A DNA stretch of 19,723 nt, taken from positions 1 through 19,723 of the forward strand of contig VERK01000015.1 of NCBI GenBank assembly GCA_018882725.1, in the 5' to 3' direction. The stretch's first letter is position 1, and every line of letters starts with the position of its first letter. This document shows, in pieces, positions 6,909 through 13,556 of this stretch. The position numbers and the translations under genes were made by a program. The notes beneath the pieces were generated by a model that worked only from the letters and a program-made list of their open reading frames with translations, was not told the origin of the DNA and did no database searches. The DNA is from Actinomycetota bacterium (GTDB taxonomy: Bacteria; Actinomycetota; Acidimicrobiia; Acidimicrobiales; Ilumatobacteraceae).

Positions 6909-7286
6909 TCAGGCGCCGATCAGTTGCGAGTACGCGGCCGCTTCGAGCAGGTGCGACACGTCGTCGGAGTCCATACGGATCTCACAGATCCAGCCGCGAC
7001 CGTAGGGATCGGTGTTGATGAGACTCGGATCGGCGATCAATTCGTCGTTGATGGACACCACGGTGCCGCTGACGGGCGCGTAGATGTCGGACACTGACTT
7101 GGTGGATTCGACTTCGCTGAACGACTCGCCCATCACGACGACACGATCGACTTCGGGTGCCTCGATGTACACCACGTCACCCAACGCGTCCTGAGCGAAG
7201 TCGGTGATACCGATGCGAGCGACCCGGCCCGAGACCTTCACCCATTCGTGATCGCTCGAATACAGCAGCCCCTCGTGCACACCCAT
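6909..7286 (-). CDS. gcvH: Glycine cleavage system H-protein
   Basis: H-protein carries the lipoyl arm that shuttles the aminomethyl group between P-, T- and L-proteins. The ORF from ATG 7286 gives 125 aa, the usual size. YSSDHEWVKV near the start, GDVVYIEAP, and FSEVESTKSVSDIYAPVSG (lipoyl Lys63) are all family hallmarks. An in-frame TTG three codons upstream is less likely, because a TACATT hexamer ends exactly seven bases before the ATG. It is the first gene of a tight group with the FHA gene (one-base gap) and the ftsR-like gene. No riboswitch is visible in the 55 bases upstream. Confidence 0.95.
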   Translation of the reverse strand: MGVHEGLLYSSDHEWVKVSGRVARIGITDFAQDALGDVVYIEAPEVDRVVVMGESFSEVESTKSVSDIYAPVSGTVVSINDELIADPSLINTDPYGRGWICEIRMDSDDVSHLLEAAAYSQLIGA

Positions 7287-7293
7287 GTCGCAC

Positions 7294-7299
7294 AATGTA
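7294..7299 (-). promoter_or_regulatory. Leaderless-type -10 hexamer TACATT for gcvH
   Basis: TACATT on the minus strand ends seven bases before the ATG at 7286 and overlaps the alternative TTG codon. It lies in the 55-base gap after the pgsA-like gene. There is no Shine-Dalgarno sequence between it and the ATG. Confidence 0.55.
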
Positions 7300-7341
7300 G
7301 TCGGCGAGTGCCGGACGGGCGATCAGCGACCGGACGGACGC

Positions 7342-7956
7342 TCAGCGAGCAGTCAGGCTTCGCCGGATGGTGGGCACGTAGGCCAACGCGGTGTAGTAGC
7401 TGAGGGCCAGTCCGATGGGCCCGATGATCCACGAGGCGACGGTGAAGAATTCGTCGATCACGATGTCGCTCTCGCCCATCACGAAGCCCGGAAACGTGAA
7501 CATGAGAATGAACGTGGCCCACTTGCCCAAGTACGTCACGTCGAAGCGCTCCATGTCGAAGAAGAGGGTGAGGACCGCGACCACTCCCCCGAAGACAACC
7601 TCGCGCACGAGTACCGCCAGGCAGAACCACCACGGGGCCGAGCCGTCGATCATGATCGCGACGAGAGCCACCACGAAGAGCAATCGGTCGGCCGTGGGGT
7701 CGAACATCTTGCCGAATTCGCTGACTTGGTCGAAGCGGCGAGCCACCCAGCCGTCGACCCAATCGGTGGCGCCCAGGGCTCCGAGGAGCCAGGCCGCCGC
7801 CTGGCGGTCGTCTCGGCCGAACAGGAGCCACAGGAAGATGGGCAGGCAGCACAGCCGCAGAAGGGTGATCAGGTTGGGCCAGGTGGCGACACCCGACCAG
7901 ACCGATCCTGCCGAGACCGTGGCACGGCCCGTCGTGTCGTCTGGTCGCTTGGTCAT
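7342..7956 (-). CDS. CDP-alcohol phosphatidyltransferase (PgsA-like)
   Basis: This 204-aa inner-membrane enzyme should transfer a phosphatidyl group from CDP-diacylglycerol to an alcohol, most likely glycerol 3-phosphate. The full signature D-x2-D-G-x2-A-R-x8-G-x3-D-x3-D is present, with metal-binding Asp65, Asp68, Asp86 and Asp90. About five or six hydrophobic segments follow WPNLITLLRL (26-35), which is also typical of the family. Position upstream of gcvH recalls pgsA2 (Rv1822). The exact alcohol cannot be told from sequence, so no symbol is given. ATG 7956 is supported by TACTGT six bases upstream. Confidence 0.92.
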   Translation of the reverse strand: MTKRPDDTTGRATVSAGSVWSGVATWPNLITLLRLCCLPIFLWLLFGRDDRQAAAWLLGALGATDWVDGWVARRFDQVSEFGKMFDPTADRLLFVVALVAIMIDGSAPWWFCLAVLVREVVFGGVVAVLTLFFDMERFDVTYLGKWATFILMFTFPGFVMGESDIVIDEFFTVASWIIGPIGLALSYYTALAYVPTIRRSLTAR

Positions 7957-7962
7957 GGATCG

Positions 7963-7968
7963 ACAGTA
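7963..7968 (-). promoter_or_regulatory. Leaderless-type -10 hexamer TACTGT for the pgsA-like gene
   Basis: TACTGT on the minus strand ends six bases before the ATG at 7956. It shares a 47-base divergent intergenic region with the SDR promoter (7991-7996). Confidence 0.55.
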
Positions 7969-7990
7969 CCCAGCCGGGCGCGGTCGGCTC

Positions 7991-7996
7991 TATGGT
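7991..7996 (+). promoter_or_regulatory. Leaderless-type -10 hexamer TATGGT for the SDR gene
   Basis: TATGGT ends seven bases before the ATG at 8004. An upstream in-frame ATG at 7992 lies inside this hexamer. If the hexamer is a -10 element, that upstream codon would not be transcribed. Confidence 0.5.
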
Positions 7997-8003
7997 TCAG
8001 GGC

Positions 8004-8816
8004 ATGGGGGCCAGTGATCTGAGCGGAATGGTCGTCGTCGTCACCGGGGGTGGTTCGGGACTGGGAGCCCAGTTCTCCCGGCGCCTGGCGGCTGACGGTG
8101 CGCACGTGGTCGTCGGCGACCGCGACGAAGTCGCGGCCGGCCGAGTCGCGACCGAGGTCGGCGGCGAGGCGGCGGTGTTCGACGTGACCGACTCGGCGGC
8201 GTTCGATGCCGCGGTCGATCGCGTGGTGGCCCATCACGGGCGACTCGATGTCTTGATCAACAATGCGGGTATCGCGCCGCCCCGGGCGCCCGACCGCGAT
8301 CAGAAGGCCTTTGCCAACGCCGTGAAGCGGGCCGAGGGCCGGATCGACGAACTCGAACCACTCGACGTGACCCTCGGTATGACCGATGCCGAATGGGACG
8401 TCATGATCCGGATTCACTTGCACGGCACGTTCTACGGAACGCGGGCCGCGCTTCGGCACATGATGCCGCGCCGTTCCGGCTCGATCATCAACGTCTCGTC
8501 GATCATGGGTCTGCGTCCGGCTGCTGGAGCACCGCACTACTGCGCCGCCAAGGCCGGCATCGTTGCGCTCACCAAGTCGACCGCCCAGGAAGTGGCCCCG
8601 TTCGGCATCCGGGTCAACGCGGTCGCTCCCGGATGGGTGGACACCCCTCTGCTCGCTCCGATGGATCCGATCTCGATCGCCGGGATCACCGCGCAGATTC
8701 CGATCGGGCGAATGGGTCGACCCGAGGAGTTGGCCGAGGTCGTTCGTTTCCTCGCCGGCCCGGAGTCGTCGTATTGCATCGGTGACGTGTTCGCCGCGTC
8801 CGGAGGGTGGGTCTGA
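8004..8816 (+). CDS. Short-chain dehydrogenase/reductase
   Basis: This is a 270-aa NAD(P)-dependent oxidoreductase of the classical SDR fold. Visible landmarks are the nucleotide-binding TGGGSGLG (14-21), NNAG, catalytic Ser166 in NVSSIMG, and Tyr179/Lys183 in the YCAAK motif. VNAVAPGWVDTP and the C-terminal GDVFAASGGWV are also typical. Between NNAG and the next helix there is an extra segment of roughly 25 residues (PPRAPDRDQKAFANAV onward). The substrate is unknown. I chose ATG 8004 over 7992 because of the TATGGT hexamer. The gene overlaps the HIT gene as TGATG, so the two form an operon. Confidence 0.93.
   Translation: MGASDLSGMVVVVTGGGSGLGAQFSRRLAADGAHVVVGDRDEVAAGRVATEVGGEAAVFDVTDSAAFDAAVDRVVAHHGRLDVLINNAGIAPPRAPDRDQKAFANAVKRAEGRIDELEPLDVTLGMTDAEWDVMIRIHLHGTFYGTRAALRHMMPRRSGSIINVSSIMGLRPAAGAPHYCAAKAGIVALTKSTAQEVAPFGIRVNAVAPGWVDTPLLAPMDPISIAGITAQIPIGRMGRPEELAEVVRFLAGPESSYCIGDVFAASGGWV
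8802..8807 (+). promoter_or_regulatory. Shine-Dalgarno sequence for the HIT gene
   Basis: GGAGGG lies inside the end of the SDR gene and ends eight bases before the ATG at 8816. It supports that start over the in-frame GTG at 8807, whose G is the last base of this motif. Confidence 0.6.
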
Positions 8817-9238
8817 TGGCGACGGTGTTCTCGCTGATCATCGAGGGTCGGATTCCGGGAACGTTCGTGTGGAAGGACGAGCGGTGCGTCGCCTTCATGA
8901 CCATCAATCCGATCGCCGATGGACACGTGCTCGTTGTGCCGCGTGACGAGATCGATCATTGGGTCGACTGTTCGCCGGAGTTGTCGCGTCATCTGTTCGA
9001 GGTGGCGCACGAGATCGGTCGAGCCCAGATGGCGGCCTTCGCGTGTGAGCGGGTGGGTTTGATCATCGCGGGATACGAAGTGCCCCACACCCACCTCCAC
9101 GTGATTCCGACGTCGAGCATGGCTGATCTGTCGTTTGCCAATGCGGCGGCCTCAGTCGAACGCGATGCGCTCGAAGCGGCGGCAGCGAAGATCCGCAGCG
9201 CACTACGCGCAGCCGGCCGGAGCGAAGCGTCTGAGTGA
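8816..9238 (+). CDS. HIT-domain (histidine triad) nucleotide-binding protein
   Basis: This 140-aa protein belongs to the histidine triad superfamily, which hydrolyses or transfers nucleoside monophosphate groups (HINT- and Fhit-like). The triad is complete as HTHLHVI, with His91, His93 and His95. The N-terminal FSLIIEGRIPGTFVWKDERC and PIADGHVLVVPRDEI also fit the family. ATG 8816 shares its A with the SDR stop (TGATG) and has a GGAGGG Shine-Dalgarno sequence, so it is co-translated with the SDR gene. The physiological substrate is not known. The Ala- and Arg-rich C-terminal helix (about 120-140) is unremarkable. Confidence 0.94.
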   Translation: MATVFSLIIEGRIPGTFVWKDERCVAFMTINPIADGHVLVVPRDEIDHWVDCSPELSRHLFEVAHEIGRAQMAAFACERVGLIIAGYEVPHTHLHVIPTSSMADLSFANAAASVERDALEAAAAKIRSALRAAGRSEASE

Positions 9239-9269
9239 TCGACTGACCGATCGCGCCAGCGGGTGCGAG

Positions 9270-9989
9270 TCAACGTGTGATCGGTGCGATCAACTCGGGA
9301 CCGTTGTTGCGAATCGAGTTGACGATCGGGGCCACGTCGATCACTCGCACCACTCCCCGCTCGGCGGGCATCATCAATGCGTTCAGTTCGTCATGGTCGG
9401 TGTGGGTGACGTCCAACCACGTCGACCAGTCGTCGGGTTCGAGAATGACCGGCATGCGATCGTGGATCGGAGCCATCGTGTCGTTCGCCGAGGTGGTCAC
9501 GATGCAGCACGTGTGCAACCACGGAGCCTCCTCGCCCGCGGTCGGGTCGCGCCACGATGCCCACAGGCCGGCCACGGCCAAGGGCTGACCGTCGGACCGA
9601 GTGACGTAGACCGGTTCCTTGGGTGATTTCGCCGGCCGCGGTGAGTCGTAGACGGTCCGCCATTCGTAGAACCCGTCCATCGGCACGATGCATCGTCGCG
9701 AAGAGGCCGACGATCGGAACGACGGCTTCTCGAACACGGTCTCGCTACGGGCGTTGATGAGTCGAGCCGATCCGCTCGGGTCTTTCGACCAGTGTGGAAC
9801 GAGACCCCACTGGAATCGTCCGAGCCGCCGGTGGCCCTCACTATCGTTGGCGACTGCCGCGACTCGCGTGGTGGGCGCGACGTTGTAGTTGGGTCGGAAT
9901 TCGTCGAAGAGGCTCGGCGATGGCTCGGCCGTCGCGAAGATGGCCGCCAGTTCGTCGGGAGGGGTGAGCGATGTGAAACGTCCGCACAC
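9270..9989 (-). CDS. SRAP-domain protein (HMCES/YedK family)
   Basis: SRAP proteins form a thiazolidine crosslink between their N-terminal cysteine and abasic sites in single-stranded DNA, shielding them from breakage. I place the start at GTG 9989 so that Cys2 follows the initiator (M-CGRFT), as the mechanism requires; this gives 239 aa. Other family landmarks are RPNYNVAPTT (Asn36), NARSET, GFYEWR with its catalytic Glu, and the HDRMPVIL histidine. TACCGT seven bases upstream supports this start. The frame stays open to 10226, but that extension is antisense to a repeat-rich stretch. The 5' end overlaps the divergent serine hydrolase by 17 bases. Confidence 0.94.
   Translation of the reverse strand: MCGRFTSLTPPDELAAIFATAEPSPSLFDEFRPNYNVAPTTRVAAVANDSEGHRRLGRFQWGLVPHWSKDPSGSARLINARSETVFEKPSFRSSASSRRCIVPMDGFYEWRTVYDSPRPAKSPKEPVYVTRSDGQPLAVAGLWASWRDPTAGEEAPWLHTCCIVTTSANDTMAPIHDRMPVILEPDDWSTWLDVTHTDHDELNALMMPAERGVVRVIDVAPIVNSIRNNGPELIAPITR
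9957..9964 (+). promoter_or_regulatory. Shine-Dalgarno sequence for the serine hydrolase
   Basis: GGGAGGGG ends eight bases before the GTG at 9973. It lies within the antisense SRAP coding sequence, and it decides the hydrolase start. Confidence 0.65.
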
Positions 9990-11175
9990 GATCGCCACGG
10001 TACTGCTCTGTGCCGCCTGTGGAACGGGTACACCGGGCGCGAACCCAACGAGCACCTCTCTGTCGACGGTTGGTTCGACGAGCTCCGTTACGACGGTCGC
10101 CGACACGATCGCAGCCAGCACGAGTTCCAGCACGAGTTCCAGCACGACGGTCGCCGATTCGACGAGCACGGCTCCGGTCGGAGCGTCCACGGCGGCAGCC
10201 GACCCGAAGCGGTTCGACCCCATCATCGACGAATGGACGGCCGGTTCAGCCGATGTGTCGGTGGTCGTCTGGCGGAACGGACGGGTCGTTCACGAGTGGG
10301 TTCGATCGCGCCGGGGCGACCTCACCGCATCGGCTCGGTTCCGGATCGCCAGTATCTCGAAGGTGGTCACGGCCCTGACCGTGCTGCGCTTGGTCGACGC
10401 CGGTTCGATCGATCTCGACCAGCCGGTGCTCGAGCAACTCTCGAAGGACACCGGTTGGCCGCTCGGCGATCCGCGCATGGAGGCGATCACGACGCGTCAT
10501 CTTCTCGCTCACCTGAGTGGCTTCGCATCGAATCCGGATCTCTTCTTCGCGTCGCCGAACACGAGTCCGGACGACGTGGTGCGAAGTCTCCTCGGAGGAG
10601 TTCTCGAGACGGATCCGGGCTCGTCGTTCGAGTATTCGAATGCGAACTTCGTTCTGTTGGGACGAATCATCGAGATGGTCACCGGTCGCTCGTACGTCGA
10701 CGTGGCCAAGGCCGAGGTGTTGAATCCGCTCGGAATCGACGATGCCGAGTATGCCTCGACCGATTCGTGGTCGCCGGGAGACGCTCGGCATTACGTGCGC
10801 CCGGGACGCAATTACATGGAACTGCTCGGTCCGGCCGGAGCGTGGGTGATGTCGGCGAAGTCAGTCGCCGTAGTACTCGCGGCGGCCGATCCCGACGGAT
10901 CGGGATCGCTTCTCTCTCGGCGCCTTTCGAGGATGATGGTGTCTCCTTCGTCAGCAGGAGTCGACGATGGTTCATGGACGTACGGTTTGGGTATTCGGAT
11001 CTTCCCCGATGGAAGCTGGGGCCACACCGGAACCATCGAATCGGTGCGCGCAGTTGCCTTGCGATTGACGGACGGCACGATTCTCGTCGTTCTCGTGAAT
11101 GGCGACGCACCTCGGGTGACCGACGAGTTCGTGGCGGCCTTGCTCTTCGCGAATGTGCTGGATCGACTGCCGTGA
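9973..11175 (+). CDS. Serine hydrolase, beta-lactamase/class C-like, exported
   Basis: This 400-aa protein has the penicillin-binding-protein/beta-lactamase fold of class C-like serine hydrolases. The catalytic triplets are SISK (Ser127, Lys130), YSN (Tyr221, Asn223) and HTG (351-353, replacing KTG). A short basic, then hydrophobic N-terminus ends in LLCAACG, a lipobox-like site (Cys16) with an unusual Cys at -3, so it may be a surface lipoprotein. A Ser/Thr-rich linker (about 20-75) contains tandem repeats. GTG 9973 is chosen because of its GGGAGGGG Shine-Dalgarno sequence and because it starts the signal peptide; an in-frame ATG at 9889 would bury it. It could be an esterase or a D-Ala-D-Ala peptidase-like enzyme. 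True beta-lactamase activity is not implied. Confidence 0.9.
   Translation: MKRPHTIATVLLCAACGTGTPGANPTSTSLSTVGSTSSVTTVADTIAASTSSSTSSSTTVADSTSTAPVGASTAAADPKRFDPIIDEWTAGSADVSVVVWRNGRVVHEWVRSRRGDLTASARFRIASISKVVTALTVLRLVDAGSIDLDQPVLEQLSKDTGWPLGDPRMEAITTRHLLAHLSGFASNPDLFFASPNTSPDDVVRSLLGGVLETDPGSSFEYSNANFVLLGRIIEMVTGRSYVDVAKAEVLNPLGIDDAEYASTDSWSPGDARHYVRPGRNYMELLGPAGAWVMSAKSVAVVLAAADPDGSGSLLSRRLSRMMVSPSSAGVDDGSWTYGLGIRIFPDGSWGHTGTIESVRAVALRLTDGTILVVLVNGDAPRVTDEFVAALLFANVLDRLP
9997..10002 (-). promoter_or_regulatory. Leaderless-type -10 hexamer TACCGT for the SRAP gene
   Basis: TACCGT on the minus strand ends seven bases before the GTG at 9989. It lies inside the signal-peptide coding region of the divergent serine hydrolase. 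Confidence 0.55.
10091..10158. repeat. Short tandem repeats in the Ser/Thr linker of the hydrolase
   Basis: The 12-mer CCAGCACGAGTT occurs at 10115-10126 and 10127-10138, with a third partial copy at 10139-10150. CGACGGTCGCCGA occurs at 10091-10103 and again at 10145-10157, exactly 54 bases (18 codons) apart, giving two TTVAD motifs. All copies keep the reading frame. Confidence 0.8.
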
Positions 11176-11178
11176 ACG

Positions 11179-11643
11179 TCAGACACCCATGGGGCGTGCC
11201 GGAGACACGTTGTAGGTGAGTACCGAGCGGGCGATCAACTTGCCCGACGTCGCACCGACGATCTCGGCTTCGCAGAAGACCACGGAACGGCCTCGCTTCA
11301 CGATCCACCCCTCGGCCACCGCGTCTTCCTTCACGAGGGCAGACAAATACTGCACGTGCATGTCGACGGTCGAGTAACCGACGTCGGCGCCGTAGCGCGA
11401 GCCGATGGCTGGAACGACCACCACGTCGAGGAGGGTGGCGATCGCTCCCCCGTGAACGACGCCCATCGGTTGCTCGAGTTCGGGCCGGAATGGCAGTCGC
11501 ATTCGGCAATAGTCGAAGCGAACTTCCTCGACCTCGACTCCGACGTGCTGAATGAAGTAGATCCGCTCGCCGCGCCCGAACTTCGCCCAGCGAGCCTTCG
11601 ATTCGTCGTCGAGTTCCTCGAAATGTTCGGCCCGAGGAGTCAT
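11179..11643 (-). CDS. Hotdog-fold thioesterase (PaaI/YiiD-type)
   Basis: This 154-aa protein should hydrolyse acyl-CoA or aryl-CoA thioesters. The hotdog signature MGVVHGGAIATLLDVVVVPA is present around its middle, followed by STVDMHVQYLSAL and a C-terminal strand pair (SVVFCEAEIVGATSGKLIAR). The length fits the PaaI-like family. I use ATG 11643. The frame is open further upstream, but that part runs antisense to the desaturase and has no family similarity. No TAnnnT hexamer or strong Shine-Dalgarno sequence precedes the ATG, so the start is less certain than most. It ends three bases from the convergent hydrolase stop and is divergent from the desaturase. Confidence 0.88.
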   Translation of the reverse strand: MTPRAEHFEELDDESKARWAKFGRGERIYFIQHVGVEVEEVRFDYCRMRLPFRPELEQPMGVVHGGAIATLLDVVVVPAIGSRYGADVGYSTVDMHVQYLSALVKEDAVAEGWIVKRGRSVVFCEAEIVGATSGKLIARSVLTYNVSPARPMGV

Positions 11644-11712
11644 TCGGTATCCGTTCTCACTCTCGTCACTTTGGCACAACCCATCGGAAACCGAAGCACC
11701 GACTACGAGTGG

Positions 11713-11718
11713 TACGGT
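11713..11718 (+). promoter_or_regulatory. Leaderless-type -10 hexamer TACGGT for the desaturase
   Basis: TACGGT ends six bases before the ATG at 11725 in the 81-base region between the thioesterase and desaturase genes. The same hexamer with the same spacing precedes the gene at 13557. Confidence 0.55.
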
Positions 11719-11724
11719 CCGCTC

Positions 11725-12447
11725 ATGAGGCTGCTCGTTTCCTCGGTCGTCGGCTCGCTGGCCGCCATGACGATCGCCAACATCGTCACCACGGTGTACC
11801 TCCATCGCGCGTTGGCTCACCGTGCGCTCACCCTGCGCGGACCGGCCCGGTTCCTCTTCCGTGTGCTGGTGTGGGTCAGCACCGGGATCAAACCACGAGA
11901 ATGGGTGGCCGTCCACCGCAAACACCACGCCTACACCGATGTGGAAGGAGATCCGCACTCTCCCGTTCTCCTCGGCTGGGGTCGCGTTCAGTTGACCAAT
12001 GTGGCGTTGTATCGAAAGGCGGCGCGTGACGCCGACACCTTGCGCTACGCGCGTGATCTACCGTCCGACCGCTGGGACCGCTGGCTCTTCGATCGATCGC
12101 TCCTCGGTCTCGCAATCGGTATTGCGGTTCTCGTGGTTGCTCTCGGACCGCTCGTAGGCGCCATCGTGGCAGTCGGGCACACCGTGCTGTACATCTCGGG
12201 TTCGGCGGCCGTGAACGGAATCGGTCATCACTTCGGCCGTCGCCCCTACGCCAATCGAGCGGGAAATCTGCAGTGGTTGGCGTTCCTCACCGCCGGTGAA
12301 GGTCTGCACAACAACCACCACGCCGCTCCGACGTCGGCCAAGTTGTCGCACCGGTGGTACGAGATCGACCCGGGCTGGTGGTGCATTCGTGCGCTCACGA
12401 TCGTGCGCTTGGCCAAGGTTCGGTTCACCTCACCGCGCGTGGCCTGA
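11725..12447 (+). CDS. Membrane fatty acid desaturase (acyl-CoA delta-9 type)
   Basis: This 240-aa integral membrane di-iron enzyme introduces a double bond into fatty acyl chains. The three histidine boxes are HRALAH (27-32), HRKHH (64-68) and HNNHH (195-199), with a further HH in NGIGHHFG. Hydrophobic stretches at about 3-26, 43-56, 115-140 and 145-165 fit a membrane protein. The length is at the short end for the family. Although the frame is open upstream, ATG 11725 is preferred because TACGGT ends six bases before it and the upstream part is antisense to the thioesterase. Its stop overlaps the nagA start (TGATG). Confidence 0.92.
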   Translation: MRLLVSSVVGSLAAMTIANIVTTVYLHRALAHRALTLRGPARFLFRVLVWVSTGIKPREWVAVHRKHHAYTDVEGDPHSPVLLGWGRVQLTNVALYRKAARDADTLRYARDLPSDRWDRWLFDRSLLGLAIGIAVLVVALGPLVGAIVAVGHTVLYISGSAAVNGIGHHFGRRPYANRAGNLQWLAFLTAGEGLHNNHHAAPTSAKLSHRWYEIDPGWWCIRALTIVRLAKVRFTSPRVA

Positions 12448-13538
12448 TGCAAGTTGCCGCTCGATCGATTGTTGGCCACGCGGCCGCGGGAGTGGTGTCG
12501 TTCGGACGCTCGATCGAATCGGTCGACCTCGGCTCGGTGCCGGCCGACCTCGAGACCTTCGACTACCTCTGCCCGGGTTTCGTCGATCTTCAGGTGAATG
12601 GATACGACGACATCGATCTGTGGCGCGCCGCCCGCACGCGCGACCACACGGCGATCGCCCGCCTCTCGGAACGCTTGCTCGATCACGGGGTCACGTCGTG
12701 GCAGCCGACCCTCGTGACCGCTCCGCTCGATCACTACCGCGATGCTCTGGACTTCTTGACGGACACTCCTCTGTCCGGCGCCCATCGCATCGGTGTCCAC
12801 CTCGAAGGGCCGTTCCTCGGGCGAGCTCCCGGCGCCCATCGTCGCGACCACATCGTCGACGTCGATCCCGACTTCATCGCATCACTCCCGGCGGTCGTGT
12901 CGATGGTGACCATCGCGCCCGAGAGTCGTGGGTCGAGTCAGGCGATCGCTTCGCTGGTGTCACGTGGAATTCGCTGCTCGCTCGGACATTCACGACCCAC
13001 TGCTGCTGAGTACGCCCTGTCTCGATCGGCCGGAGCCACCGCCGTGACTCATCTGTTCAACGCGATGTCGGGGGTCGAGCATCGGGATCCCGGTCTGGCC
13101 ACGTGGGCGCTGCTCGACGACGCGTTGACTCTCGGTCTCATCGCCGACGGAGTGCACGTTCATCCCGACGTGATTGCGCTGGTGTTCAGAACGGCCGCTG
13201 ATCGAATCGCGCTGGTGTCCGACTCGATCGGCTGGGCCGATGGGCGGAAAGACGGGGCTCCGGTTGGTGGCGGCGTCGAGGTCCGCGATGGTGCACCACG
13301 TCTCGCCGACGGCACTCTCGCCGGTACGAATCTGACCCTCGATCGAGCGGTTCGGGTGTGCGTCGATGCGGGCGTTCCGGCCGACATCGCTTTCCTCGCG
13401 GCATCGCGGACACCGGCTCGTCTCATGGGCCTCGACGATCGTGGATCGATCGAACCACGACGACGAGCCGATCTGGTCGCCTTCGATCGCGACTTGCGAG
13501 TGGCGGCCGTGTGGCTCGAAGGGTCCCGCGTCCGCTGA
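12447..13538 (+). CDS. nagA: N-acetylglucosamine-6-phosphate deacetylase
   Basis: NagA removes acetate from GlcNAc-6-phosphate to give glucosamine-6-phosphate, in amino-sugar and cell-wall recycling. The 363-aa protein has the amidohydrolase landmarks PGFVDLQVNGYDD, metal-binding Glu120 in HLEGPFLG, His181 in LGHSRP, His202 in THLFNAMSG, and catalytic Asp259 in LVSDSIGWA. ATG 12447 shares its A with the desaturase stop (TGATG), so it is translated from the desaturase mRNA. No nagB, nagE or phosphotransferase gene is in the window. The N-terminal 40 residues before PGFVD are short for the family, since the small beta-domain is reduced. Confidence 0.93.
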   Translation: MQVAARSIVGHAAAGVVSFGRSIESVDLGSVPADLETFDYLCPGFVDLQVNGYDDIDLWRAARTRDHTAIARLSERLLDHGVTSWQPTLVTAPLDHYRDALDFLTDTPLSGAHRIGVHLEGPFLGRAPGAHRRDHIVDVDPDFIASLPAVVSMVTIAPESRGSSQAIASLVSRGIRCSLGHSRPTAAEYALSRSAGATAVTHLFNAMSGVEHRDPGLATWALLDDALTLGLIADGVHVHPDVIALVFRTAADRIALVSDSIGWADGRKDGAPVGGGVEVRDGAPRLADGTLAGTNLTLDRAVRVCVDAGVPADIAFLAASRTPARLMGLDDRGSIEPRRRADLVAFDRDLRVAAVWLEGSRVR

Positions 13539-13544
13539 CGGAAT

Positions 13545-13550
13545 TACGGT
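13545..13550 (+). promoter_or_regulatory. Leaderless-type -10 hexamer TACGGT for the 13557 gene
   Basis: TACGGT ends six bases before the ATG at 13557, in the 18-base gap after nagA. There is no Shine-Dalgarno sequence. Confidence 0.55.
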
Positions 13551-13556
13551 GGCCAC

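Noticed and set aside
7287..7295. TTG start for gcvH
   Set aside because: It adds only Met-Cys-Asp and overlaps the TACATT hexamer. ATG 7286 gives the usual H-protein length.
9239..9269. Inverted CCGATC/GATCGG pieces between the HIT and SRAP stops
   Set aside because: The arms are short, far apart and made of the very common GATCG word of this genome, so a terminator cannot be supported.
9889..9972. Earlier ATG for the serine hydrolase at 9889
   Set aside because: It would place 28 hydrophilic residues before the signal peptide. GTG 9973 has a strong Shine-Dalgarno sequence and begins the signal sequence.
9990..10226. N-terminal extension of the SRAP protein upstream of GTG 9989
   Set aside because: SRAP chemistry requires cysteine as residue 2, which fits only GTG 9989. 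The extension is antisense to the repetitive Ser/Thr linker and reads as low-complexity Val/Leu/Glu.
11356..11724. N-terminal extension of the desaturase frame
   Set aside because: It lies antisense to the thioesterase gene and has no family similarity. TACGGT and ATG 11725 mark the start.
11644..11958. N-terminal extension of the thioesterase frame
   Set aside because: It is antisense to the desaturase, with His/Arg-rich composition and no hotdog-family content.
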